A DNA stretch of 64,000 nt from Streptomyces aureus (GCF_000725495.1 NZ_JNZD01000005.1:186001-250000); one strand, 5' to 3'. Shown: positions 9,730-18,260, numbered from the stretch's first letter. A program made the numbers and translations. Notes: generated from the letters alone by a model not told the origin.

Positions 9730-10815
9730 TCAGGTTGGTTGTGGTCGCGCTTTACCGGTTCGTTTGGCGAGCAGGCCTGCCAGCAGCAGGACGATCAGGC
9801 TGCATCCCACGCCGACCAGCGTCCACAGCAACCGGTAGCCCTCGGCGGCATAGTCGGAGGGCTGTGGAAGGTCCACCAGGATGAGCGCGCCCGCGGCGAT
9901 GGCCGCACTGTAGAAGCTGTAGTTCCAGAAGCGGATCCCCGCCCCGTGCATCAGCAGGACGAGCGCCACCACTTCAAGGCCGCGCTCGACCGCAAAGAGT
10001 CTGAGTCCGTGTTCGCCGGCGGGCACCAGCAGCAACAACCCGGCTGCGACCGCGCCGATCAACGTTCCGACAAGACGTTGCGCGCTGACGAGCGCGGCCT
10101 GTTCCAGACTCGGCTTCATCGCGACCATGGCCGCGATCGGGATCCAGGAGCCGTGCGTCAGATCCAGTCCGAACGCCAGCGCAACGGTGCCGGCGATGAC
10201 CACGGCGCGGATCACCGCGAACAGGATCAGCGGCGAGGTCAGCTTCCTCCGCGAGTTGTCGCCCGGGAGCTCCGAGAAGGGCTGGTTCTGATCCGTACGT
10301 CCCCGGATCAGCCACCACAGGAACGTCACCGCGATCCACAGCGCCGCGCCTCCGCTCCAGGCGAGCACCTGGGCCCAGAGGTGGCTGGTGACGTGGACCG
10401 CCTTGTGGACGCCGAACTCGTATCCGATGGCGACGACGAACCAGATGTTGAGCAGCATGGCGTTGATGAATCGGTGGACCCCGAAGGCGACGGCCAGCCC
10501 GGCCGCCAGTGTGACCACGAAAGCCGCGAGCACCATCCAGCCCCAGGCATCCGCCCCGACCTCGAACGCCAGCGCGGTCACGCCGGCACCCACCAGCGCG
10601 AAAACGGCGACGGAAAGCGCCCGGTGCCCGTAGCTGCCTCCCGGGTCGCTCAGCGCCGCGAACAGCAGCCCGAACACTGCGCTGAGCAGGTAGACCTCAT
10701 GCCCGATCGCCCAGAAGACGAACAGCGGCACCAGTCCGGCATCCAGGAACGCCACCGCTCGCGGCCAGTTCAACCCTGCGGCATTGAACTCGAACACCTT
10801 CGACAGCCAGCTCAT
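9730..10815 (-). CDS. FUSC-family-like multi-spanning membrane protein
   Basis: This 361-residue membrane protein has two blocks of closely packed hydrophobic helices (about residues 22-165 and 205-350) separated by a charged cytoplasmic segment (WWLIRGRTDQNQPFSELPGDNSRRK). That layout resembles aromatic-acid or fusaric-acid exporters (FUSC/YccS-like), but no catalytic motif exists to confirm it. The start ATG at 10815 follows GGGGAAAG; the frame stays open upstream to 10890 without a better site. Its stop codon abuts the integrase remnant in the same frame, so it lies inside or at the edge of an accessory segment. Confidence 0.7.
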   Translation of the reverse strand: MSWLSKVFEFNAAGLNWPRAVAFLDAGLVPLFVFWAIGHEVYLLSAVFGLLFAALSDPGGSYGHRALSVAVFALVGAGVTALAFEVGADAWGWMVLAAFVVTLAAGLAVAFGVHRFINAMLLNIWFVVAIGYEFGVHKAVHVTSHLWAQVLAWSGGAALWIAVTFLWWLIRGRTDQNQPFSELPGDNSRRKLTSPLILFAVIRAVVIAGTVALAFGLDLTHGSWIPIAAMVAMKPSLEQAALVSAQRLVGTLIGAVAAGLLLLVPAGEHGLRLFAVERGLEVVALVLLMHGAGIRFWNYSFYSAAIAAGALILVDLPQPSDYAAEGYRLLWTLVGVGCSLIVLLLAGLLAKRTGKARPQPT

Positions 10816-10983
10816 GACCTTTCCCCTGCCAACGGGCTGTGCGGCTCGGCTGCTTGCGCTCGCCACGGGTGTCTCTCTTCCGATCATCACAAATGCCGCT
10901 CATCGAGCGTCGCGGTACGGCTCCGCATGGGGATTCGTCGGCGAACCAGCTCCGAGCGCTTGCGCCCGCTTACTGCGGACCTG

Positions 10984-11008
10984 AAAAGCCCCTGGCGGCA
11001 CCAGGGGC
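10984..11008 (-). terminator. Terminator after small hydrophilic gene
   Basis: On the minus strand GCCCCTGG-TGCCG-CCAGGGGC (8-bp stem) is followed by TTTT, a classical intrinsic terminator, 22 bp past the stop codon of the 50-residue gene. Confidence 0.75.
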
Positions 11009-11030
11009 CGGCAGAGGGTGCCCGCTCGGT

Positions 11031-11183
11031 TCACTCGGCGTCGGCTTCGGGCGCATGATCGGCAGACGCCTCTCGGGCCTTCCTCATTGCCTCCTCGGCC
11101 TTCGCGGCGGGATCGTCCTGACCGCTCTTGGCCTTGTCCGCGGCTTCCCTCGCCTTGTCCTTGAACTGATCACTGAGTCCCAT
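11031..11183 (-). CDS. Small highly charged helical protein (50 aa)
   Basis: This short frame encodes 50 residues starting MGLSDQFKDKAREAADKAK and ending in an acidic tail. It is almost entirely Ala, Lys, Glu, Asp and Arg with no hydrophobic core, so it is probably a single amphipathic or disordered helix, resembling CsbD-type and other small stress-linked proteins. GAGGAG sits 4 bases before the ATG and an intrinsic terminator follows, which makes it likely to be expressed. No function can be assigned. Confidence 0.65.
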   Translation of the reverse strand: MGLSDQFKDKAREAADKAKSGQDDPAAKAEEAMRKAREASADHAPEADAE

Positions 11184-11372
11184 GACTCTCCTCGCGGTGG
11201 GTTCGACGTCCTGCCCCCCTCAGGAACTCACGGAAGCACGTGCCCCCACCTCCCGAGTTCCACCGACCGGGTGAGCACGCGACGCAGCCGACACCACCCG
11301 AGTGCATGACCAGTCAACGAGGCCACATCGCGACCTACTCGAATCCGGTCGGAATCAACCACACTTGAACAC

Positions 11373-11828
11373 ATGGGTGGTTTATCCGATCAATCCCAGT
11401 TCACATGTGATCGCTGTGGTGTCGGCGGCTCCACCGTGCGCGAGCGAGGGCGCATCGACCTCATGGCCAGGCTCTGCGATGCCTGCTGGAACACCGTCGC
11501 CAACGAGGTGGCCGAAGTCGACAGGGCCACGGCTGCCCCGCGACCGGATCCCGACCCGGACGACGCGTCATGGATCGAGCCACCCACTTGCCCCACATGT
11601 GGCGCATTGGTTCAGGTATGTCCCACGAACTATGACCGCTGGGTCAGCCTCGCCACCGTGGAGTTGCCTGCCAAGGACGTCCCAGAGCCCTTCCGGTGGC
11701 GTTTGACGAAGCTCCCGGCCAGATCCCCCATCGTCACGGACATCGTCGCCGTACGGGTCCGTGGAGTCGACCCGCTCCCGGGTGAGCCCGTCGCGCCGGC
11801 CCACCGCATGATGTGCGCCCCCGAGTAG
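11373..11828 (+). CDS. DUF6083-like cysteine-pair protein
   Basis: The 151-residue protein opens with two CxxC pairs (Cys12/15 and Cys35/38), suggesting one zinc ribbon. A second set follows (Cys73/76 and Cys83). The C-terminal part reads VELPAKDVPEPFRWRL and ends VRVRGVDPLPGEPVAPAHRMMC, which I recall from an uncharacterised streptomycete family (DUF6083); that match is from memory. No enzyme motif is visible. The ATG lacks a clear ribosome-binding site. It lies in the tRNA-Gly-linked accessory stretch. Confidence 0.65.
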   Translation: MGGLSDQSQFTCDRCGVGGSTVRERGRIDLMARLCDACWNTVANEVAEVDRATAAPRPDPDPDDASWIEPPTCPTCGALVQVCPTNYDRWVSLATVELPAKDVPEPFRWRLTKLPARSPIVTDIVAVRVRGVDPLPGEPVAPAHRMMCAPE

Positions 11829-12014
11829 CGCGCGACGTCGATCACAGCGCGAGGTCCGCGGGCCGCCGTGCCCGCTGCGCGCCCGATCGAGCGGCGACCC
11901 GCGGGGAGTCGCGGGGAACGTCGGTGGGCGGTGCGAGATCTCGCACGTCAGCGTCTCGCCGGCTCAGCCCGGACCCTCGTATGCGATCTTCCAGACCTTC
12001 CGCCGCGTCCCGAT

Positions 12015-12209
12015 TCAGAAGCTGATCGAGTTGATGGTCTGCGCTATCGAGTCGAGGAACCGGTTGATGGACGGCGCCATGCCGGTCGACGCGAGGAAGA
12101 AGCCGAAGAGCACCGCGACGATGGCGGGTCCCGCCTTGATCGATCCCCCTCGGATCAACACCACGAGGATGATCGCCAACAGCAGCACAACTGACAGCGA
12201 AATGGCCAC
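12015..12209 (-). CDS. Small membrane protein (64 aa)
   Basis: Two predicted transmembrane helices (about residues 3-20 and 26-45) are joined by RGGSIKAGP and followed by an amphipathic tail (MAPSINRFLDSIAQTINSISF). It starts at GTG with AGGGTG upstream. Closely similar 60-65 residue membrane proteins recur in Streptomyces, in my recollection often in conjugative or integrative elements, which would fit the integrase remnant nearby. Role unknown. Confidence 0.65.
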   Translation of the reverse strand: MAISLSVVLLLAIILVVLIRGGSIKAGPAIVAVLFGFFLASTGMAPSINRFLDSIAQTINSISF

Positions 12210-12222
12210 AACTGATCACACC

Positions 12223-12534
12223 CTACGGTCGGTCGCTCTCCCGGCCCGGGAGTGCAGCCCCGCACACCCCCGCCAGAACCATCGTGCCACCAACCGGCCA
12301 CTCGTATGCGGCGGGTGACGCATCGTTGGCCGACGATCGGCCCGGCGGTGGCCCCGAGTCCCACCCGGGCGGCACGGCACCGCCTTCCCCGGGCGGCACC
12401 GGAGCACACCGGGCGACACCGCCCGTGGCGCAATTCGGCGGCTCGTCCACAGTGAATTCCCAGGAACCGTTGCCATGTCCACACATCCCGTTCGCCGGCA
12501 ATTCGAATTGTTGCCAGACGCACACCGCGAGCAT
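12223..12534 (-). CDS. Possible small Cys-containing protein (103 aa), doubtful
   Basis: The frame ends 13 bp before the 64-residue membrane gene on the same strand. It has several Cys residues (NGMCGHGNGSW, PPNCATGGVARC) and a Pro/Gly-rich middle. Third-position GC is roughly 75%, lower than in surrounding genes. No ribosome-binding site is obvious at the ATG. It may be a real partner of the downstream gene or a chance frame. Confidence 0.3.
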   Translation of the reverse strand: MLAVCVWQQFELPANGMCGHGNGSWEFTVDEPPNCATGGVARCAPVPPGEGGAVPPGWDSGPPPGRSSANDASPAAYEWPVGGTMVLAGVCGAALPGRESDRP

Positions 12535-12853
12535 GGATCCGGTGTCCCGTAATGGCCTCTAATCGGACATATCGCCAGAGTCGCCCGCGGGCGTTATGCA
12601 CTACTTCATCACCATCAAACAGGACAGAACGCCCCTCGCGGGTAAGCGAATCGATATACGGAACCACTTGCGGACCGGGAGGCACACATCTCCGAATCCG
12701 GGGTAAGCGCAGGCGATAAGCAGGAATGACACAGGGCGTTTTACGAGAACGCACAGACGACGCTAGGGTGCCTCAGATGTTCCACGCCGCCACGCCCCCC
12801 GATCGCGCAGCGAGGTCCAGAATCGTCCCCCGGAGTTCTTGGCGGGAGGGCCT
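12535..12853. other. AT-richer noncoding stretch upstream of acyltransferase
   Basis: About 320 bp are visibly less GC-rich than the surroundings (for example around 12560-12660) with no convincing gene. It probably holds the acyltransferase promoter and may be the outer edge of the accessory segment. I found no copy of the tRNA-Gly 3' end here that would mark an attachment site. Confidence 0.5.
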
Positions 12854-14038
12854 GTGACGAACTCGCTCCGACCCCACGGCCACCACAGATCACCGCTCCC
12901 CCCGGCCCCGCGGCCGGCGGACGGAGTGCCGAGTCCTCGCTCGCCCCGGACGGCCGTGACGACGGTCGCCCCGGCGGGCGCCGCACCGGGCGCCAAGCCC
13001 GCCAAGCAGCGCGACGCCTTCTTCGACAACGCCAAGTACCTGGCGATCGTCCTCGTGGCCATGGGTCACGCGTGGGAGCCGCTGAAGGGTCAGAGCCGCT
13101 TCCTGGAGGCGCTGTACACGGTCGTGTACACCTTCCACATGCCGGCCTTCATCATCATCTCCGGCTACTTCTCGCGCAGCTTCGACATGCGTCCCGACCG
13201 GCTGAAGCGGCTGGTCACCGGCGTCGTCGTCCCCTACGTCCTGTTCGAGACCGCCTACTCGCTCTTCGACCGCTGGGCCGGCGGGGACCCCGACCAGGCG
13301 ATCAGCCTGCTGGACCCCTGGTACCTCACCTGGTTCCTGGTCGCGCTCTTCATCTGGCGGCTGACGACGCCCCTGTGGAAGGTGGTGCGCTGGCCGATCC
13401 CGCTGGCCGTGTGCCTCGCCCTCCTCGCGTCCGTCTCCCCCGAGATCGGCGACGACCTGGACCTCCAGCGGGTGCTGCAGTTCCTGCCGTTCTTCGTCCT
13501 CGGCCTCTTCATGAAGCCCGAGCACTTCCAGCTGGTGCGCCGCCGGGAGGTGCGCCTGCTGTCGGTGCCGGTCCTGGCCGTCGCGCTGCTCGTGGGCTAC
13601 TGGGCCGTGCCCCGGATGAACACCGCCTGGTTCTTCCACCGCGACAGCGCGCAGGAGCTGGGCGCCCCCTGGTGGGCCGGCGTGGTCATGACGCTCGCGC
13701 TCTACGGCTGCTCGCTGGTGCTCACCGCGTGCTTCTTCGCCTGGGTCCCGCGGCGCACGTTCTGGTTCACGGCGCTCGGCGCGGGCACGCTGTACGGCTA
13801 TCTGCTGCACGGCTTCGTCGTCAAGGCCTCGGAGTACTGGGGCTGGTTCGACCACGGGTGGCTGCACAAGCCGGTGGGCGAAGTCCTCGTGACCGTGGCC
13901 GCGGCCGCGCTCGTCACCGTCCTGTGCACCCGGCCCGTCCAGCGGGTCTTCCGGTTCTCGATGGAGCCGAGGATGGAGTGGGCGTTCAAGCGGGACGCGG
14001 CGGAGGTCGCCAGGGAGCGGGCCAAGGCCGGCGTGTAG
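12854..14038 (+). CDS. Acyltransferase family 3 membrane protein
   Basis: After a Pro/Ala-rich cytoplasmic tail of about 55 residues, the sequence reads RDAFFDNAKYLAIVLVAMGH, with the family's N-terminal helix and conserved His. About ten transmembrane helices follow, with FHMPAFIIISGYFSRS as the usual second signature. Such proteins O-acylate sugars or lipids at the membrane; the closest type is the fucose-4-O-acetylase/NolL-like group (my recollection). GTG 12854 is preferred because GGGAGGG lies 5 bases upstream; five more in-frame codons reach an ATG at 12839. A strong terminator follows. Confidence 0.85.
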   Translation: MTNSLRPHGHHRSPLPPAPRPADGVPSPRSPRTAVTTVAPAGAAPGAKPAKQRDAFFDNAKYLAIVLVAMGHAWEPLKGQSRFLEALYTVVYTFHMPAFIIISGYFSRSFDMRPDRLKRLVTGVVVPYVLFETAYSLFDRWAGGDPDQAISLLDPWYLTWFLVALFIWRLTTPLWKVVRWPIPLAVCLALLASVSPEIGDDLDLQRVLQFLPFFVLGLFMKPEHFQLVRRREVRLLSVPVLAVALLVGYWAVPRMNTAWFFHRDSAQELGAPWWAGVVMTLALYGCSLVLTACFFAWVPRRTFWFTALGAGTLYGYLLHGFVVKASEYWGWFDHGWLHKPVGEVLVTVAAAALVTVLCTRPVQRVFRFSMEPRMEWAFKRDAAEVARERAKAGV

Positions 14039-14109
14039 CCGGCGGACGCCGCGCGGCGGGCGAGAGCCTCCCGCGGCACGTGAGGCGTACGTGAGGCACG
14101 TGAGCCGCA

Positions 14110-14150
14110 CGTGAGGGGCGGGACCCGGAACTCCGGACCCGCCCCTCACG
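14110..14150 (+). terminator. Terminator after acyltransferase
   Basis: A 13-bp perfect stem CGTGAGGGGCGGG (14110-14122) with CCCGCCCCTCACG (14138-14150) lies 70 bp past the stop. It overlaps the start of the 34-bp repeat array. Confidence 0.65.
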
Positions 14151-14247
14151 CATGTCGACTCGGCACTCCGGGCCCGACTTCACGCATGCCGGCACGGGAT
14201 TCCGGGTCCGCCCTCACGCATGCCGGCGCGGGACTCCGGCCCCGTCC
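14112..14247. repeat. Four 34-bp degenerate tandem repeats
   Basis: Copies start at 14112 (partial match), 14146, 14180 and 14214, each exactly 34 bp. The core is TCACGCATGccGGC(a/g)CGGGA(c/t)TCCGG. They fill the gap between the acyltransferase and HD genes. The preceding 35 bp also repeat CACGTGAG four times. No protein frame is maintained. Confidence 0.75.
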
Positions 14248-14261
14248 CCCCATCCCGGAGC

Positions 14262-14717
14262 TCAGCCCGGCGGCAGCCCCAGCAGGCCGCGCATCGTCGC
14301 GTACTTCCGCGTCAGGCGGGCCCGGGTGAGTTCGTCCAGGACCGCGAGGCGCCCGGGATCGGCGTTGTGCGCCAGGTCGGACGCCTTGACCAGCAGGGCG
14401 CCCCGGGTGGTGCGGATGCGCTGCGCGTACGACTCCGGGGACTCGCCCTTCGCCTTGGTGAGCGCGCGCACGATGTCCTTCGTACGGGGGCTCAGCGCGG
14501 CCTCGTCGAGCCAGTCACCGGTGAGGGCGTCGTCCTCGACGGCGTCGTGCAGCCAGGCCGCCGCGATCTGGTCGTCGTCCCCGCCGCGCTCCCGGACGCC
14601 GTCCGCCACGGCCTGGAGGTGCTCGGCGTACGGCCGGCCCGCCTTGTCGGTCTGGGCGGCGTGCGCCGCGCGGGCGAGCGCCTCGACTTCGGCCAGGGTC
14701 AGCAGGGGTCGGGTCAC
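14262..14717 (-). CDS. HD-domain phosphohydrolase
   Basis: This 151-residue single-domain protein is of the RelA/SpoT-type HD class. It shows H-x-x-(HD)-x-D: the first His near residue 18-19 (ARAAHAAQ), the central WLHDAVEDD (about 55-63), and a downstream KASDLAHNAD. These bind a divalent metal and hydrolyse phosphoester or pyrophosphate bonds; the substrate could be (p)ppGpp-like or a simple nucleotide. It starts at GTG with GAGGAG about 12 bases away. The PP2C phosphatase gene lies 57 bp upstream on the same strand, so they may be co-transcribed. Confidence 0.85.
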   Translation of the reverse strand: MTRPLLTLAEVEALARAAHAAQTDKAGRPYAEHLQAVADGVRERGGDDDQIAAAWLHDAVEDDALTGDWLDEAALSPRTKDIVRALTKAKGESPESYAQRIRTTRGALLVKASDLAHNADPGRLAVLDELTRARLTRKYATMRGLLGLPPG

Positions 14718-14774
14718 GCGATCAGTGTCTCCTCGGTGCGGGCCGCCTTCACCGCGGGTTTCCGCGGGGCGCGG

Positions 14775-15947
14775 TCAGCGTACCGGGGCCAGGCCGTCGC
14801 GGCAGATGAGCAGGAGGGCCCGGTCGTCGTTGACGTCCCTGGCCACCGCCTCGATGAGATGCCAGGCGGCACCGTGGAAGCCGCCGGCGACATAGCGGTC
14901 GGCCTCACCGGTGAGCCGGTCGATGCCCTCGACGATGTCCCGGTCGGCGGTCTCGACCAGTCCGTCCGTGAACAGCATGAGCACGTCCCCGGGCCGCAGC
15001 GAGCCCTTCACCGGGTCGAACTGGGCGCCGTCGTACACGCCGAGCAGGGGGCCTTCGGCGGCCTTCTCCTCCCAGCGGCCGCTGCCCGCGCTGAGCTGGA
15101 GGCCCGGCGGGTGTCCGGCGGAGAAGAGTTCGTAGTCGCCGGAGTCGAGGTCGAGCACCAGATGGATCGAGGTCGCGAAGCCCTCGTCCCAGTCCTGGCG
15201 CAGCAGATAGCCGTTCGCGGCGGGGAGGAAGGCGTGCGGCGGCAAGGAGCCGAGGAGGCCGCCGAAGGCCCCGGACAGCAGCAGGGCGCGGGAGCCCGCG
15301 TCCATTCCCTTGCCGGAGACGTCGGTGAGGACGACTTCGAGGGTCCGGCCGCCGTTCGTCCGGGCGGCCACGACGAAGTCGCCGGAGAAGGACTGGCCGC
15401 CCGCCGGGCGCAGCGCCATCTCGCGGTGCCAGCCCACCGGCAGTTTGGGGAGCTTGCTCTGCACCCGGATGCGTTCGCGCAGGTCGAAGAGCATGGTGCC
15501 GCCCCGCCGCCAGGGAACTCCCACCCGGCTGCGGAACTGTGCGATCAGCAGTCCGAAGAAGCCGCAGGCCGCGACCACGAGGACCACGCCGGGTGTCACC
15601 CGGGAGGGGCCCTCGGTGTACGGGCCGAGCTTCACGGACTCCACTATCAGCGCGGTGGCGGCGGCCGCGTACAGCCCGAGCAGGCTGGCGGGCCGCAGCA
15701 GCAGTCCGCCGGCCACGATCGGCAGGACCAGGGCTGCGGGCGAGCACCACACCGAGTTGACCAGCGTGGTGGAGGCGATCACCGGGATCATGATCAGCAG
15801 GCCGGCCAGCGCGATCCAGTCGGAGCCGTCCCCGCGGAAGTAGTCGACGGCGGATCTGCGCAGCCCTGTGCGGGCCCGGTGCCATTGCATCTTCAACCGG
15901 GCCGTGAACGTATCGGCTTCAGCGCGCCGCTCTCGTCCTGCTGCCAT
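14775..15947 (-). CDS. PP2C/SpoIIE-family membrane phosphatase
   Basis: The protein has 390 residues. Residues 40-155 contain about four transmembrane helices. Residues 170-390 form a SpoIIE-type PPM phosphatase with metal-binding FSGDFV, LTDVSGKGMDAG, SAGHPPG and LMLFTDGLVE, all intact. Enzymes of this type dephosphorylate anti-sigma-factor antagonists or related phosphoserine proteins. No sensor such as PAS or GAF is attached, and no anti-sigma kinase gene lies nearby. It is divergent from the Eis-like gene. Confidence 0.9.
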   Translation of the reverse strand: MAAGRERRAEADTFTARLKMQWHRARTGLRRSAVDYFRGDGSDWIALAGLLIMIPVIASTTLVNSVWCSPAALVLPIVAGGLLLRPASLLGLYAAAATALIVESVKLGPYTEGPSRVTPGVVLVVAACGFFGLLIAQFRSRVGVPWRRGGTMLFDLRERIRVQSKLPKLPVGWHREMALRPAGGQSFSGDFVVAARTNGGRTLEVVLTDVSGKGMDAGSRALLLSGAFGGLLGSLPPHAFLPAANGYLLRQDWDEGFATSIHLVLDLDSGDYELFSAGHPPGLQLSAGSGRWEEKAAEGPLLGVYDGAQFDPVKGSLRPGDVLMLFTDGLVETADRDIVEGIDRLTGEADRYVAGGFHGAAWHLIEAVARDVNDDRALLLICRDGLAPVR

Positions 15948-16118
15948 TAGTTCGGGACCCTATCCATCGGACCAGGCGCTTGGCACGTGAGGTCCCACTT
16001 GTCCCCCCTCCGAGCGCTCAACTTCACAGGGAACCGCTGCGGCGCGTTCCGGTCGGGGGCTGTCACGGCCGGGCGAAATTCCCTCGCTCGTACCGCATTG
16101 CCCTGGTAGGCATGGGCT

Positions 16119-17348
16119 ATGACGACTGACGTTCGGGTACTGCGGCAGGCCGACTGGGACGAATGGTACGAGAGCCTGCTCCGGGCGTTCGGGGGTGTGG
16201 CGGAGTCGTCCGAGGAGCGCGAGCTGTGGAGCGAGCTCACAGAGTACGACCGATCGCTGGGTGTGCGGGACGGAAAGGACTGGGTGGGTACGGCGGGGGC
16301 CTTCTCCTTCCGTGTCACGGTCCCCGGCGGCGCCTCGGTGCCGGCGGCCGGCGTCACGATGGTCAGCGTCGCGGCCACGCACCGGCGGCGCGGGGTGCTC
16401 ACCGCGATGATGCGGCGCCAGCTGGACGACGTACGGGCCGCGGGTGAGGCGCTCGCCGTCCTGGTCGCCTCGGAGCCGGCGATCTACGGACGGTTCGGCT
16501 ACGGCATCGCGACCTCCTCCCTGAGCGCGGAGATCGACACCGCCCGGGTCCGGCTCTCGGTGCCGCCCGGGACGGACGGCGTGAAGCTGCGGTACGCGGC
16601 GCCCGGGGACGTGCTGGAGGCGTGCGAGGCGGTCTACGCGCGGCTGGTGCCGGGGCGCCCCGGGATGCTGGCCCGCCGGCCCGGGTGGCAGCGGCTCGGG
16701 CTGCTCGACCCGGCGAGCGAGCGCGGCGGGGCCTCGCCGTTGCAGTGCGTGGTCGCCGAGCGGGACGGCGAGACCGTCGGGTACACGCGTTTCCGGGTGA
16801 AGCCGGAGTGGGGCCCGGCCGGGCACAACGGCGTGGTGACGATGGTGGACCTGGAGGGTCTGGACCCGGCGGCGCGGGCCGCACTGTGGCGGTTCCTCTT
16901 CGACATCGACCTGACGTCCACGCTGCGCACCCGTTCCCGTCCCGTGGACGACGCCTGGCAGCACCTGGTCTCCGACATCCGCCGCTGCCAGGTGCGGCTG
17001 AAGGACTCGCTGCACGTCCGGCTCGTCGAGGTCGGGGCGGCGCTGGAGGCGCGGACCTATCAGGCGCCGGTGGACGTGGTGTTCGAGGTCGAGGACGCCT
17101 TCTGCCCCTGGAACGAAGGGCGTTGGCGGCTCACCGGCGACGCGAAGGGCGCGGTGTGCGTACGGACCGAGGACGCGCCCGATCTCGCGCTGTCGGTGCG
17201 GGAGTTGGGGGCCGCCTATCTCGGCGGGGTGTCGCTGGCCTCGCTCGCGGCCGCGGGCCGGGTGCGCGAGCTGCGCCAGGGGGCGCTGGCGGAGGCGGCG
17301 ACGGCGTTCGGCTCGACGGTCGCGCCCTGGCTGCCGCACGGGTTCTAG
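16119..17348 (+). CDS. Eis-like GNAT N-acetyltransferase
   Basis: The 409-residue length and three-part fold match the Eis family: an N-terminal GNAT domain with the acetyl-CoA loop VSVAATHRRRGVLTAMM (about 84-100), a second degenerate GNAT domain, and a C-terminal SCP2-like domain. The chain ends in HGF; in mycobacterial Eis the free C-terminal carboxylate of Phe acts as catalytic base, so the ending is meaningful. The conserved GRFGYG motif is present. Such enzymes acetylate amines including aminoglycosides and lysine side chains; the native substrate here is unknown. Confidence 0.9.
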   Translation: MTTDVRVLRQADWDEWYESLLRAFGGVAESSEERELWSELTEYDRSLGVRDGKDWVGTAGAFSFRVTVPGGASVPAAGVTMVSVAATHRRRGVLTAMMRRQLDDVRAAGEALAVLVASEPAIYGRFGYGIATSSLSAEIDTARVRLSVPPGTDGVKLRYAAPGDVLEACEAVYARLVPGRPGMLARRPGWQRLGLLDPASERGGASPLQCVVAERDGETVGYTRFRVKPEWGPAGHNGVVTMVDLEGLDPAARAALWRFLFDIDLTSTLRTRSRPVDDAWQHLVSDIRRCQVRLKDSLHVRLVEVGAALEARTYQAPVDVVFEVEDAFCPWNEGRWRLTGDAKGAVCVRTEDAPDLALSVRELGAAYLGGVSLASLAAAGRVRELRQGALAEAATAFGSTVAPWLPHGF

Positions 17349-17382
17349 CGTTCTCCCCCGGTGGTCCGGGTCCGGTGCGGGG

Positions 17383-18192
17383 TCAGGACCGCTGGCAGGC
17401 GGGGCACCAGAAGAGGTTGCGGGCGGCGAGGTCGGCGGTGCTGATCTCGCCGCCACAGATGTGGCAGGGCAGGTCGGCCCTGCGGTAGACGTAGACCTCG
17501 CCGCCGTGGTCGTCCACGCGCGGCGGGCGGCCCATCGCCTCGGGGGTGTGCTCCGGCCGGACCGTGTCGATGCGGTTGTTGCGGACGCCCTCGCGCATGA
17601 GGTCCACGAGGTCGGCCCAGATCGCGTCCCACTCCGCGGCGCCGAGGTCCTTGCCCGCGCGGTAGGGGTCGATGCCGTGCCGGAAGAGGACCTCCGCGCG
17701 GTAGACGTTGCCCACGCCCGCGATGACCTTCTGGTCCATCAGCAGCGCGGCGATCGTCGTGCGGCTGCGCGCGACGCGGCGGTAGGCGGCCGCCGGATCG
17801 GCGTCCGGGCGCAGCGGGTCCGGGCCGAGCCGGTCGTGTATCGCGTGCTTCTCGTCGTCCGTGATCAGCGCGCAGGTGGTGGGGCCGCGGAGGTCGACGT
17901 ACGCGGTGTCGTTCACCAGCCGCAGCCGGACGGTGTCCGTGGGCGGCGGGGCGGGGGTGGCGCCGAATCCGACCTTGCCGAAGAGGCCCAGGTGGATGTG
18001 GACCCAGCGGCCCGGGCCGAAGCCGAGGAACAGGTGTTTGCCGTGTGCCTGCGTCCCGGTCAGGACGGAGCCGTCGAGGAGGGCCGCGGCGTCGCCGAAC
18101 TTGCCCTGGGGGCTGGTGACGCGGGCGCCGCGGCCACCGAACGCGGCGAGGTAGTCCTCGGCGAGCCGGTGAATGGTGTGCCCCTCGGGCAC
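17383..18192 (-). CDS. nei: Fpg/Nei-family DNA glycosylase (endonuclease VIII-like)
   Basis: This 269-residue base-excision repair enzyme removes oxidised bases and nicks the abasic site. The N-terminus PEGHTIHRLA gives the catalytic Pro2 and Glu3 after Met removal. The helix-two-turn-helix motif is seen as DQKVIAGVGNVYRAEVLF. The C-terminal zinc finger has Cys243, Cys246, Cys263 and Cys266. The His at position 5 (PEGH) favours the Nei rather than Fpg branch. GTG 18192 has AGGAGGAA upstream. It lies 68 bp after rpiB, same strand, probably in the same transcript. Confidence 0.92.
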   Translation of the reverse strand: MPEGHTIHRLAEDYLAAFGGRGARVTSPQGKFGDAAALLDGSVLTGTQAHGKHLFLGFGPGRWVHIHLGLFGKVGFGATPAPPPTDTVRLRLVNDTAYVDLRGPTTCALITDDEKHAIHDRLGPDPLRPDADPAAAYRRVARSRTTIAALLMDQKVIAGVGNVYRAEVLFRHGIDPYRAGKDLGAAEWDAIWADLVDLMREGVRNNRIDTVRPEHTPEAMGRPPRVDDHGGEVYVYRRADLPCHICGGEISTADLAARNLFWCPACQRS

Positions 18193-18260
18193 CGTTCCTC
18201 CTGCTGTCCGTCCGGTCCGGCGGTCCGGGTCGATCCGTCCCGCCGGTCCGTCCGCCGGTG

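Noticed and set aside
12155..12754. 199-residue minus-strand frame
   Set aside because: Poor third-position GC bias, no ribosome-binding site, and it overlaps the better-supported 64-residue membrane gene in another frame.
9248..12853. Second copy of the tRNA-Gly 3' end as an attR site
   Set aside because: Scanned by eye for CGATTCCCGTCACCCGC and close variants; none seen in this stretch.
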